Origin: Brevibacterium pigmentatum
GTDB lineage: Bacteria > Actinomycetota > Actinomycetes > Actinomycetales > Brevibacteriaceae
Reading direction: 5' to 3'
Assembly (NCBI RefSeq): GCF_011617465.1
Contig: NZ_CP050153.1
Location: 310,001 to 374,000 of the forward strand
DNA length: 64,000 nt
Made by a program: the position numbers and the translations under genes. Under the pieces are notes generated by a model. The model searched no databases. It was not told the origin of the DNA and saw only the letters and a program-made list of their open reading frames with translations. This document shows positions 54,396 to 62,497 of this stretch, piece by piece (positions within the stretch are counted from its first letter, which is position 1; each line of letters starts with the position of its first letter).

Positions 54396-54908
54396 TCAGG
54401 CGGCGATGAAGGCGAGGGCGACGAATGTGCCGAATGAGACGAACGGGGCGATCGCTGCAATCGCGATGGCGATGATGCCGGGTGTTCGGCCCCGCCCGGT
54501 GACCGCGGCCGTGATGCCGAGGATGATGCCTGTGAGACCTAAGCAGGTGCACAGGCCCTGGACTCCGACGAGAACGGTCGCCAGGGTCTGATACCAATCC
54601 GGTGTGTCCGTGAAGTAGTAGCCGGACGCGGCCTCGGACGGCCCGACGGTCACGCCCAGGATCACCGAGGCGGCCAGGCTCAGGGCCATGGCGACGATCG
54701 AGAGCGCCACGGCCACCTTGCCCAGCGCCGGCGACTTCACCGAGGCGGCGCCATCCATTCGAGTGTTGACGCCGTTGTGCGCATCAGCCAGATCGTCGGG
54801 CCGCGGCGAGGCATAGACGGGATGGACGGGAGGGGCGGGGACTCGGGGCTGCTGTGCCGCGAGCTCATCGTCGGTGGGCTGGGGGTACGAGAAGTCCGTC
54901 GAAGTCAT
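54396..54908 (-). CDS. DUF4190-like small membrane protein
   Basis: 170 residues. Residues 1-60 are a Pro/Ala/Asp-rich cytoplasmic tail (YPQPTDDELAAQQPRVPAPP). Three hydrophobic stretches follow, near 65-85, 107-132 and 142-168. The first is SPALGKVAVALSIVAMALSL and the later ones include GLTGIILGITAAVTGRG, the A-x-x-L-G-I-x-G-I pattern of DUF4190. Function unknown; many relatives sit beside secretion or signalling genes, but here the neighbours are a terminator and a methyltransferase gene. Confidence 0.65.
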   Translation of the reverse strand: MTSTDFSYPQPTDDELAAQQPRVPAPPVHPVYASPRPDDLADAHNGVNTRMDGAASVKSPALGKVAVALSIVAMALSLAASVILGVTVGPSEAASGYYFTDTPDWYQTLATVLVGVQGLCTCLGLTGIILGITAAVTGRGRTPGIIAIAIAAIAPFVSFGTFVALAFIAA

Positions 54909-54996
54909 GCTTCGACGCTATCGACGCAGAAAGGCGGCGCCCCACCCTGCTATCCCAAGAGTGGCGTCGGGAAAACCACCCTGCAGGCAGCGCGAG

Positions 54997-55812
54997 TCAG
55001 GGCTTGTGGGCGACGATGAGGAATCTCTTCTGGGTGACGGTGATCGGCTCACTCGATTCGGCCAGGCGTCTGAGGACATCGAGGTTGGACCTGACGGCGA
55101 ACCCGGGAACGTCCCACGGAATATAGGCGAGGTACTCGATGACCGCCTCGACGTCGGTGAAGCGCATCGTGCCCTGCCATTTGCGAGCCGCCTCGATCGA
55201 CAGGCCCTGACTCTCGGCGTCGCTGACGCACGGCTCGAGCTGCTGGTGCAGATCGCCCACCCCGCCGCCGAAGAGGTCGCGGAACTCCTGCGCCTCCGTG
55301 CCGTCGACCTGCTGGGTGAGGAACAGCCCGCCCGGGGAGAGGACACGGGCCACTTCGGCGAGGTCATAGCTTTCGTGTCGATTCATCACGAGGTCGAACT
55401 CACCGTCGCCCCACGGCATCTCCGGGTGATGCTCACTGTCGTACCGGGTGACCTCGACGCCATAGTCCTGCAGCGTCGAGGCGGCCAGGGGAACATTGGG
55501 CTCCCACCCTTCGGCCGCGGAGATCGTCGGCGACGGTTCGCCGGGAGGCCTGGCCTCGTCGAGCCGATCGATGAGTTCGCTGAGGCGCTCGCCGCCTCCC
55601 GTGCCCATGTCGAGGCATCTGCTCGACTCGGCCATCGCATCGAGGCAGATCTGATCGAAGTCCCACGGCGGATCATCGGCGACGAGGCGGCCGGCCAGTG
55701 GGGAGAAATCCCACCCGGTCATCGCCGCCGTCTCATGGATCCAGGCCCATCGCTCGTGGCGTTCATGGGGAGTCTCGTCGCGCGTGCGACTGCTGTCGGC
55801 ATATTCGGGCAT
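54997..55812 (-). CDS. Class I SAM-dependent methyltransferase
   Basis: 271 residues from the ATG at 55812, with GAGGAG 7 bases upstream; a GTG at 55818 is an alternative. Motif I is CLDMGTGGGERLSELIDRLD near 66-85, with acidic residues after it; VTRYDSEHHPEMPWGDGEFD and LVMNRHESYDLAEVARVLSP give motifs II to IV. The C-terminal DVPGFAVRSNLDVLRRLAES is family-specific. The acceptor is unknown; the fold resembles the small-molecule Methyltransf_11/25 group. No operon partner. Confidence 0.8.
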   Translation of the reverse strand: MPEYADSSRTRDETPHERHERWAWIHETAAMTGWDFSPLAGRLVADDPPWDFDQICLDAMAESSRCLDMGTGGGERLSELIDRLDEARPPGEPSPTISAAEGWEPNVPLAASTLQDYGVEVTRYDSEHHPEMPWGDGEFDLVMNRHESYDLAEVARVLSPGGLFLTQQVDGTEAQEFRDLFGGGVGDLHQQLEPCVSDAESQGLSIEAARKWQGTMRFTDVEAVIEYLAYIPWDVPGFAVRSNLDVLRRLAESSEPITVTQKRFLIVAHKP

Positions 55813-55982
55813 GTCCACACTCCTCTGCCGGGTGGCTCGGCACCATCACCGAGCAGGTCAGCAATTCTGCCGGACGGCTCAGCGCCGAAGGAGGCGCCGG
55901 TGCCGTACTTCGACTCTAGGCCAAAACGGGATCGAGGTGCGGGATGTGGGAGAAGAATTCTCCGGACTGAGACATGGGATAT

Positions 55983-56339
55983 TCAGAGGAAGCAGAACAC
56001 GAGCACCGCGATGCAGACGACGAGCATTCCCAGACAATTGAGCCAGAAATCCCGACCGACATACCTCGCTCGCAGGTGAGCGGCAGCGGCGCAGAGGAAG
56101 TAGACGACGAGGCCCGCCGCGGCTGCTGCGCCGAGCCCGGGAATCCAGATCCCCGTCACCAGTCCGGCCGCGGCGAGGAACTTCACGACGGCGAGTACCC
56201 ACCACCACTCCCGCGGGAAGCCGACCCCGTCGAGGCAGGCGGCGATCGCCCGCGGGGGACGGAAGGTGAGCAGGCCGTCGCCGAAGACGATGACCGCGAG
56301 GACGATGACCGGCCAGACCGGTTCGGGCAGGAGCGTCAC
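55983..56339 (-). CDS. DoxX-like membrane protein
   Basis: 118 residues from a GTG at 56339 with CAGGAG 7 bases upstream. The GTG overlaps the stop of the upstream TetR-type gene (GTGA). Four hydrophobic segments are visible, with PVWPVIVLAVIVFGDGLLTF first. REWWWVLAVVKFLAAAGLVT and AAAAAGLVVYFLCAAAAHLR give the DoxX/DUF4267-like pattern. DoxX proteins are integral membrane proteins linked to redox or stress responses in some actinobacteria. It was probably controlled by the TetR gene upstream, which is now frameshifted. Confidence 0.75.
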   Translation of the reverse strand: MTLLPEPVWPVIVLAVIVFGDGLLTFRPPRAIAACLDGVGFPREWWWVLAVVKFLAAAGLVTGIWIPGLGAAAAAGLVVYFLCAAAAHLRARYVGRDFWLNCLGMLVVCIAVLVFCFL

Positions 56340-56988
56340 AGCGAGCTCCTGACTCTCGTATGGAAGACGATGCTCGCGAGCATCGCCTCGACGGCGTCGT
56401 CGAGACCCATCGTCGTCGCCGCCCACCGGAAGAGGATGCCCAGGTAGGAATCGTAGAGAGCCGCGGCGCTGGCCCGTGCGTGGTCCTCATTGATCCCGAT
56501 CGAGACCAGTGACTCGCTCAGGCGGCTCTGCAGGTCCACGGCGAGAGCGTTGAACACCTCCGGCTCGCCCTTGACTCGCATCATCGCCGCCGCATAGTCG
56601 CGGGACAGATCCTCGTGTTCGGCGAAGAATTCGAGGAAGGGCAGGAAGAGTTCGAGCAGATGACGCTGCACGCCGAGGATGGTCGGGGCGGGCCCGTTGT
56701 TGCGCCGGCGTTCGTTTCCCGACGCGACAGGCTCGTGCGTCGCGCCGGTGGCGTGTACCTCCCGTTCTGCAGCTGCCCGATCCACCGATCGAAGCACCGG
56801 ACGAGGATGACGTCCTTATCACCGACCGACATCACTCTGCCCACCGACACGCCGGCAGTTTTCGCGACTGCCCGAATGGTCGTGGCCTTGAAGCCATATT
56901 CGAGGAACAGCTCGGCGGCGGCACCGATGATCCGATCCTCGGTCTGCCGGCGCTTGCCCGACCTCGATTGAACGTGTTCACTGACCAT
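56336..56988 (-). pseudogene. TetR-family regulator interrupted by a frameshift
   Basis: The DNA-binding half is intact from the ATG at 56988: DRIIGAAAELFLEYGFKATT then IRAVAKTAGVSVGRV. The frame then runs into SRRETNAGATTGPPRPSS, which is not regulator-like. The ligand domain is in another frame (HATGATHEPVASGNERRRNN, then FLPFLEFFAEHEDLSRDYAA). Adding one G to the GGG at 56761-56763 (minus strand) restores a continuous protein through QLQNGEVHATGATHEPV. A single-base loss in a G-run, real or a sequencing error, explains it. The 3' end overlaps the DoxX start. Confidence 0.8.
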
Positions 56989-57051
56989 GCTCGAACCCTA
57001 AGCCCTTCCGTGTTCACTTTCCAGACCCGGTGTGGTGTTGCCCGCAACGGG

Positions 57052-57073
57052 AAAGTTAATGTACCTTAACTTT
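57052..57073. promoter_or_regulatory. 22-bp near-perfect palindrome abutting the Nramp start codon
   Basis: The halves AAAGTTAATGT and ACCTTAACTTT match at 10 of 11 positions as reverse complements. The last base is directly before the ATG. It looks like a metalloregulator (MntR/DtxR-type) operator over a leaderless promoter. Confidence 0.6.
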
Positions 57074-58342
57074 ATGAACGTCGATTCCTCATCGGTGCGC
57101 ACCCGCGAGCGCGGGCGGAAGAAGCACGGCCGGAAGAAGATCTCCACGGCAGTGCTCCTCGGCCCGGCCTTCGTCGCGGCCATCGCGTATGTCGATCCGG
57201 GCAACGTCGCGGCCAACCTCACCGCCGGTGCGGAGTACGGGTACCTCCTCGCCTGGGTGCTCGTGGCCGCGAACCTCATCGCCGTTCTCGTCCAGTACCT
57301 GTCCTCGAAGCTCGGACTCGTCTCCGGGCAGTCGCTGCCGAGTCTGCTCGGTGATCGCCTCCGCAAGCGAAGCCGACTCGCGTACTGGGGGCAGGCCGAG
57401 GTCGTCGCCATCGCCACCGACCTCGCCGAAGTCATCGGCGGCGCGATCGCGCTGAAGATCCTCTTCGACCTGCCGCTCCTCCTCGGGGGTGTCATCGTCG
57501 GCGTGGTGTCGCTGTTCCTGCTCTCGATCCAATCCACCCGCGGTCAGCGTCCCTTCGAGTTCGTCATCATCGGCTTTCTGGTCATCATCGCCATCGGCTT
57601 TCTAGCAGGCCTGTTCGTCGGGGATGTGAATTGGGGGCAAGCCGCAGGTGGAATCGTGCCTCGGCTCGAGGGCACGAACTCCGTGGTCCTGGCCGCGAGC
57701 ATGCTCGGCGCCACCGTCATGCCCCATGCGATCTACCTCCACTCAGCGCTGTCGGTCGACCGGCATCGTGACAATGCGACCGCTACGACTGGGCAGCTGC
57801 TGCGCGCCAACCGCTGGGACGTCGTCCTCTCCCTCGTCGTCGCCGGTTCCGTGAATATCGCGATGCTCCTGCTGGCTGCCGCGGCACTGCGCGGCCAGAC
57901 CGGCACCGACACCATCGAAGGTGCGCACGCGGTCGTCACGGCCAACCTCGGCGAGGTCGTCGGCCTCTTCTTCGGCATCGGACTCCTCGCCTCGGGGCTG
58001 GCTTCGAGCGCCGTCGGATCCTATGCGGGCGCGTCGATCATGCAGGGCCTGCTGCGCGTGAACTTTCCGATCGTGTGGCAGCGCGCGTTCACGATGATCC
58101 CGGCACTCGTCGTCCTCGCCATCGGAGTCGACCCCACCTGGGCGCTCGTGCTCAGCCAGGTCGTGCTCAGCCTCGGCATCCCGTTCGCGATGATTCCCCT
58201 GGTCAGGCTCACGAACAGTCGCCGGGTGATGGGCGAATTCGCGAACGCGCGATGGATCACGATCATCGCGGCGGCCGCCTCGGCGCTCATCATCGCACTC
58301 AACGTCGTCCTCATCGTTCTGTTGGCTCTCGGGGTGGAGTGA
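57074..58342 (+). CDS. mntH: Nramp-family Mn2+/Fe2+ transporter
   Basis: 422 residues from the ATG at 57074; an upstream in-frame start at 57032 would run through the palindrome. Helix 1 has IAYVDPGNVAANLTAG, with the Asp and Asn metal ligands. Helix 6 has LGATVMPHAIYLHSALSVDR, keeping the Ala, Met and His of metal binding that favour Mn/Fe over Mg. Eleven helices, inner membrane, proton-coupled import. The palindrome ending at the start codon suggests repression by a metal-loaded regulator. The TetR/DoxX genes are divergent and separated by 85 bases. Confidence 0.93.
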   Translation: MNVDSSSVRTRERGRKKHGRKKISTAVLLGPAFVAAIAYVDPGNVAANLTAGAEYGYLLAWVLVAANLIAVLVQYLSSKLGLVSGQSLPSLLGDRLRKRSRLAYWGQAEVVAIATDLAEVIGGAIALKILFDLPLLLGGVIVGVVSLFLLSIQSTRGQRPFEFVIIGFLVIIAIGFLAGLFVGDVNWGQAAGGIVPRLEGTNSVVLAASMLGATVMPHAIYLHSALSVDRHRDNATATTGQLLRANRWDVVLSLVVAGSVNIAMLLLAAAALRGQTGTDTIEGAHAVVTANLGEVVGLFFGIGLLASGLASSAVGSYAGASIMQGLLRVNFPIVWQRAFTMIPALVVLAIGVDPTWALVLSQVVLSLGIPFAMIPLVRLTNSRRVMGEFANARWITIIAAAASALIIALNVVLIVLLALGVE

Positions 58343-58343
58343 C

Positions 58344-58358
58344 CCTCGCCGAGGCGGC
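58344..58358 (+). repeat. Dispersed CCTCGCCGAGGCGGC element after mntH
   Basis: Starts 2 bases after the mntH stop, in the sense orientation, in the 29-base gap to the convergent LMF gene. Confidence 0.6.
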
Positions 58359-58371
58359 CGTGCACTGCCGC

Positions 58372-59967
58372 TCAGCCCTGACGCAGGTCAATCGGACGGA
58401 TGAGGATCCGCGGGTCCGAGCGCACCCACCACGGCTTCGGTTCTCCTGCAGCTTTCGCGGCGCGGCGCTCGGCGCGGGTGGCATAGCGAAAGGTGAAGAC
58501 GCGGACGCGGACGAGGTCCGGCGTTCGTCCGTCGAAGGGGTCGGGACCCATGAGGCGGCGGATCTGCGGGTCTCCGGAGCCGATCTTGCGCACGAGCTCG
58601 GTGAACCAGGTCTGCCGGTAGTCGCCGAGACCGGCGAACCACATGAGCCAGTCGAGCCGCAGGTGATAAGGCGCGATGATAGGACCGCGCCGGTGCACGT
58701 CACCGGGTTTGCCCTTGAACGCATACTCCCGCCAACCGGCGTCCGGGCCCCCAGCGTCGGAGTCGGTGCTGTCGTCGCCGGAGCCAGAGCCGGCACCGGA
58801 GTCGTCGATCCACCCCTCGATGATGATCTCGTTGCGGGTCTCGGTCATCGACCCGAATGCACCATAGGCGTTGCCGAGCCCGAGTCGATTGAAGCTCGCG
58901 TTCATCAGCTGATTAGCTGAGAACAGGTTCCGCACAGCCGGCACATTCAGCCACACCTGCCACGCGACGAACACGAGGACGACGATCAGCCACCAGAGCG
59001 GCAGGGCCTCGACCGGTGCAGCGGCAGCGGCGGGGTCGACCACCTCGGTGCCGGTGTGATCGGTGAAGAATGCGGTCACGGAGTCCCAACCCCATCTGGG
59101 GAAGGGGCCGCCGACGATCCACCGGAAGAACGTGTCGCTGATTCCGGAGCAGGCGAGCAGGATCGTCGCCCAGTTCAGCCACGCATAGTTGCCGCTGACC
59201 ACGAGCGCGAGCTGGGTGATGATGATGGCAACGGCGGCGAACGACGCGATCGGCTGAGGCAGGAACAGCAGCCATGGAGCGGCGAGCTGGACGATGTGGC
59301 TGCCCAGGGTCTCACCCTTGTGCCACCAGCCGGGCATGAGGTGGGCGCGGCGGCTCAGCGAGTTCGGCATCGGCTGCGTCTGATGGTGATAGTCCATGGC
59401 GGTGAGGTCACGCCAGGAAGAGTCCCCGCGCATCTTGATCATTCCGGCACCGAATTCGATGCGGATGACGAACCAGCGCAGCAGCAGGATCATCGGCAGG
59501 GTCGGGGCCACCTCGTGAGAGCCGAGGAACCCGATGAGGAACCCTGCCTCGAGCAGCAGCGATTCCCAGCCGAAGCCGTAGAAGCGCTGCCCGATCGACA
59601 CGATCGAGAAGTACAGCGCCCACACGCCTAAGAACACCGGGATCGGCATCCATGCCGGTCCGGCCTGAGGCAGACCGATGATCGCCGAGGCGGCCAGGAC
59701 CATTCCGATCACGCAGACGAGGCGCAGCCGTCGGTCCGAATACGAGAACCGCTTCCACCGGAAGAGACTCGGTGCCTGCCGGGCCGAGGTCAGAGCGATG
59801 AAGCGCGGGGCGGGGGTGAGTCCCCGCTCGCCGAGGAGTGCAGGGAACTGGTTGAACGCGGAGGCGAAGGCGATGAAGAAGAGCACGCCGAAGCCGCGTT
59901 GGATGATCTCACGGGAGATCGTGTAGTCGCCGGCGGTGAGCAGAGCGACCACCTGGCTGAGTTCCAT
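58372..59967 (-). CDS. Lipase maturation factor family protein
   Basis: 531 residues; AGGAGGAG precedes the ATG and lies across the preceding stop, with 3 bases between genes. Multiple helices in the first 350 residues, with REIIQRGFGVLFFIAFASAF, QRFYGFGWESLLLEAGFLIG and FVIRIEFGAGMIKMRGDSSW. The last is the signature of the LMF1/LMF2 family (R-x-E-F-G-A-G-x-I-K). MDYHHQTQPMPNSLS follows. The C-terminal 130 residues are soluble. An acidic Gly/Ser insert near 395-415 (SGAGSGSGDDSTDSDAGG) is unusual. In animals the family helps lipases fold in the ER; bacterial roles are unknown. A secreted lipase gene lies 25 kb away. Confidence 0.85.
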   Translation of the reverse strand: MELSQVVALLTAGDYTISREIIQRGFGVLFFIAFASAFNQFPALLGERGLTPAPRFIALTSARQAPSLFRWKRFSYSDRRLRLVCVIGMVLAASAIIGLPQAGPAWMPIPVFLGVWALYFSIVSIGQRFYGFGWESLLLEAGFLIGFLGSHEVAPTLPMILLLRWFVIRIEFGAGMIKMRGDSSWRDLTAMDYHHQTQPMPNSLSRRAHLMPGWWHKGETLGSHIVQLAAPWLLFLPQPIASFAAVAIIITQLALVVSGNYAWLNWATILLACSGISDTFFRWIVGGPFPRWGWDSVTAFFTDHTGTEVVDPAAAAAPVEALPLWWLIVVLVFVAWQVWLNVPAVRNLFSANQLMNASFNRLGLGNAYGAFGSMTETRNEIIIEGWIDDSGAGSGSGDDSTDSDAGGPDAGWREYAFKGKPGDVHRRGPIIAPYHLRLDWLMWFAGLGDYRQTWFTELVRKIGSGDPQIRRLMGPDPFDGRTPDLVRVRVFTFRYATRAERRAAKAAGEPKPWWVRSDPRILIRPIDLRQG

Positions 59968-59970
59968 GGC

Positions 59971-61086
59971 TTAAGTCTCCTCCTCCTGCGGCAGACGTCC
60001 CGTCGTGGCCAGAGCGGTCAGTGCTTCGGTGAACGTGTCTGCCTCGCTCGGGTCCCCGCCGACGAGTTCCATGTCCGGACGGTCCCGGAAGTGCACCGAG
60101 GTGGTGTGTCCGGCTGGGCGGAACTTGGTGCTGGCTCCGCGCAGCTGTCCGGGATGTGCCTGGTCGAGGATGCGGACCGGGCCCGGTCGGGCGGACCCGG
60201 TTCCGGTGCCGGTGGGTGCGGCCAGGAGGAGTCGCTGGTTCGTGGCGGCGAGAATCTGCCCGGTCGGGTTATCCCTATCGGCGAAGTGGAGCATGAGGTT
60301 CTCACTTGGGGCGAGAGTCATCAGCAGAGACTGCAGTCGAGCCTCGTGGGCCGCATCGATCCTGTTGGTGACGCGTGCTCGGGCGACGGCGAACAGGCGG
60401 GCCGGGACCAGTGCGACCGTTGTGATGATGAGGCAGATGGCGGCCACTGCCAGCCCTGCCGGCGGTGACACCGTGAGGATGTTCGATGCCACGACGCCGA
60501 TGGTGATGGCCAGGATGGCGATGAGCACAGAGACGATGAGGAAGACCGCCCAGAGCGTGCGGTGGAAGGCGTCGGCGATCGCTCCGAGGGCGAGGCTGAA
60601 GTTGACCGTGGCCCACAGTCCGAAGAGCAGGGCGAAGGCCGGCAGAGGCGATGCGGTGAGGTCGCCCCAGACGGTTCCGGGAATGCCGGAGTCCTTAGCG
60701 AAGGCGTGCCAGACGAATGCGGCGATGACTCCGCAGACGGCCCATACCGGTCCGACGGCGAACACTCGAGGCCATGGATTCCGGACGAAAGCGGTGGGCG
60801 GCTGTCTGCGTTTCACTCCATGCGGATCCGCGGCCTGCTGCGCACGGGCGGCATCGCTGCCAGCGGGCGGTTTGTCCTCATAGAAGGCGAAGGCGGCGAT
60901 GGCCGAGAAGAAGAACAGGACCAGGATCCCGATGCTCGGCGCCTGGTCCGGGTTGATGCCTCTGAGCACATGCTTGCGGAGCGGATTGATACCGGCATTG
61001 GCAAGGAAGAACGGAATCGAGGCGAAGACGGCGAATCCGATCCCGAACACGAGAGTCATGCCCCTAGAGCGTCTGTCCCTATTCAT
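59971..61086 (-). CDS. Paralogous membrane protein A, unknown function
   Basis: 371 residues. Helices near 10-28, 50-68, 110-130, 148-172, 180-200 and 205-230; the last 120 residues are soluble (LLMTLAPSENLMLHFADRDN and GQILAATNQRLLLAAPTGTG). IPGTVWGDLTASPLPAFALL and FGLWATVNFSLALG match the next gene (PGTVWGDLTGNPLSALSIVF, CWATANISLAW), so the two are tandem paralogues. The soluble tail resembles a PH-like domain, with its ATNQRLLLA strand. Its stop is 3 bases before the LMF start, indicating one operon. Function unknown. Confidence 0.7.
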   Translation of the reverse strand: MNRDRRSRGMTLVFGIGFAVFASIPFFLANAGINPLRKHVLRGINPDQAPSIGILVLFFFSAIAAFAFYEDKPPAGSDAARAQQAADPHGVKRRQPPTAFVRNPWPRVFAVGPVWAVCGVIAAFVWHAFAKDSGIPGTVWGDLTASPLPAFALLFGLWATVNFSLALGAIADAFHRTLWAVFLIVSVLIAILAITIGVVASNILTVSPPAGLAVAAICLIITTVALVPARLFAVARARVTNRIDAAHEARLQSLLMTLAPSENLMLHFADRDNPTGQILAATNQRLLLAAPTGTGTGSARPGPVRILDQAHPGQLRGASTKFRPAGHTTSVHFRDRPDMELVGGDPSEADTFTEALTALATTGRLPQEEET

Positions 61087-61183
61087 ACCTCCATCCTCGC
61101 AGGAACTCTGCGAGCCATGGGTGCTGAGATGTTCCGGATCCGTTGCGTCGGAACTACAAGTCTGGTCGAAGGAGTATGCCGGA

Positions 61184-62305
61184 TCAGCGGGGAAGACGGC
61201 CCGTCCGGGCGAGGACGGTGATCGCCTCGGCGAAGCGACCAGATGCTTCCTCGGTGCCGCCTGTCACGCTCATCGGCTGCCGGCCGTTGAAGAGCACCGT
61301 CGTGATCACGTGGTTGCTGCGACGTTCCGATGCGCCGCCGCTCAGCTGACCGGGCTCGGCCTGTTCGAGGACGAACGTGTGCCCCGGCGCAATGATCGAA
61401 GCACGGAAGATTCGTCGGTCGGTCAACACGAGCACCTGCGGGTCGGAGGCGCCGCCATTCGAATGGGCGTCCGGGGTCTCGCCGAGGTAGCTGGTCAGGA
61501 CCCGCTCGCCGGGCTGGAGGGCGTCCTCGGGCGGCTGAGGGGTTCGACCGAATCCCCGTCGGCTTTCGGCAGATGGCCGTTTGCCGGAGTCGAATCGGTC
61601 GACTCGCCTGACCGCCCACCATCTGAGCGGGATGAGCAGTGAGGTCGAGAGGATCAGGCAGACCACACCCAGCGGAAACGCAATGATCGTCGGAAATGTG
61701 GCGAGTCCGAAATAGCCGAAGAGGCCGGCCGTCAGACACCCCAGGCCGAGCCCGCAGGTGAGAATCGTGAGCGAAGCTGAGCGGCGATCCCGGTTGAACG
61801 CTTCGGCCAGAGACGACCAGGCGAGGGAAATATTCGCTGTCGCCCAGCAGAAGAACACGATCGACAGAGCGGACAGCGGGTTGCCGGTGAGGTCGCCCCA
61901 TACCGTTCCCGGCGCCCCTGGGTCTGCGGCATAGGTATGGCCGATGAACAGCGCGGCCAATGAGCAGATGGCCCAGATCGGTCCGGTGAGGAGGACTCGT
62001 GGAAGCGGGGCGCGGACGAACCTGGTGAACGACTCCGGCTGCCGTGGAGTGTGCGGATCCGTCTCGGCGTGGTCGGGATGATCGTCTCCGCTGACGATGG
62101 CCAGCGCCGCGATTGCGACAGCATGCGCGGTGAGGAGGATTCCGAAGATCACGGACGGCGCCAAGTAGGGGTCGCCTCCGAAATCGTCGGGGCTGTGTTT
62201 CGACGCGACTCCCGCATTCGTCGAGGTGAAGGCGACGAGGGCGATTCCGGCGATGAACAGACCGAAGACGACGATCATGCCGATGGACGGGTGCCTGAAC
62301 TTCAT
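61184..62305 (-). CDS. Paralogous membrane protein B, unknown function
   Basis: 373 residues from the ATG at 62305 (GGAAG upstream); the in-frame extension to 62359 is rejected. Same plan as the gene downstream: six helices, then a soluble C-terminal domain with LQPGERVLTSYLGETPDAHS, QVLVLTDRRIFRASIIAPGH and FVLEQAEPGQLSGG. Both end with a similar motif (EAITVLARTGRLPR here, EALTALATTGRLPQ there), as do many duplicated pairs. There are 97 bases between the two genes. No family is recognised with confidence. Confidence 0.7.
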   Translation of the reverse strand: MKFRHPSIGMIVVFGLFIAGIALVAFTSTNAGVASKHSPDDFGGDPYLAPSVIFGILLTAHAVAIAALAIVSGDDHPDHAETDPHTPRQPESFTRFVRAPLPRVLLTGPIWAICSLAALFIGHTYAADPGAPGTVWGDLTGNPLSALSIVFFCWATANISLAWSSLAEAFNRDRRSASLTILTCGLGLGCLTAGLFGYFGLATFPTIIAFPLGVVCLILSTSLLIPLRWWAVRRVDRFDSGKRPSAESRRGFGRTPQPPEDALQPGERVLTSYLGETPDAHSNGGASDPQVLVLTDRRIFRASIIAPGHTFVLEQAEPGQLSGGASERRSNHVITTVLFNGRQPMSVTGGTEEASGRFAEAITVLARTGRLPR

Positions 62306-62390
62306 GATTCGATTCTTCCACGCCTCACTGGCCTCGCAGCGCCTTGTCGCATACGACACTGAGGACGCCCGACACCGTCGGTGAATACAG

Positions 62391-62423
62391 AAGGAGCGGT
62401 GACCGTATCGGTCACCGCTCCTT
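62391..62423. terminator. Perfect 15-bp hairpin
   Basis: AAGGAGCGGTGACCG (62391-62405) pairs exactly with CGGTCACCGCTCCTT (62409-62423) around TAT. It lies downstream of betT on the minus strand. Confidence 0.85.
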
Positions 62424-62444
62424 CGATCGCTGTGCTCACCCCGT

Positions 62445-62486
62445 CACCGAGGCGGCTGTGCACGGGTGGGCACGGCCGCCTCGGCG
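62445..62486. terminator. Second hairpin, built from two copies of the dispersed element
   Basis: CACCGAGGCGGCTGTGCAC (62445-62463) pairs with 62468-62486 at 16 of 19 positions. The right arm includes GCCGCCTCGGCG, 12 bases after the betT stop. This is the second place where the element forms a terminator-like stem. Confidence 0.7.
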
Positions 62487-62497
62487 TGGGGAATGGT

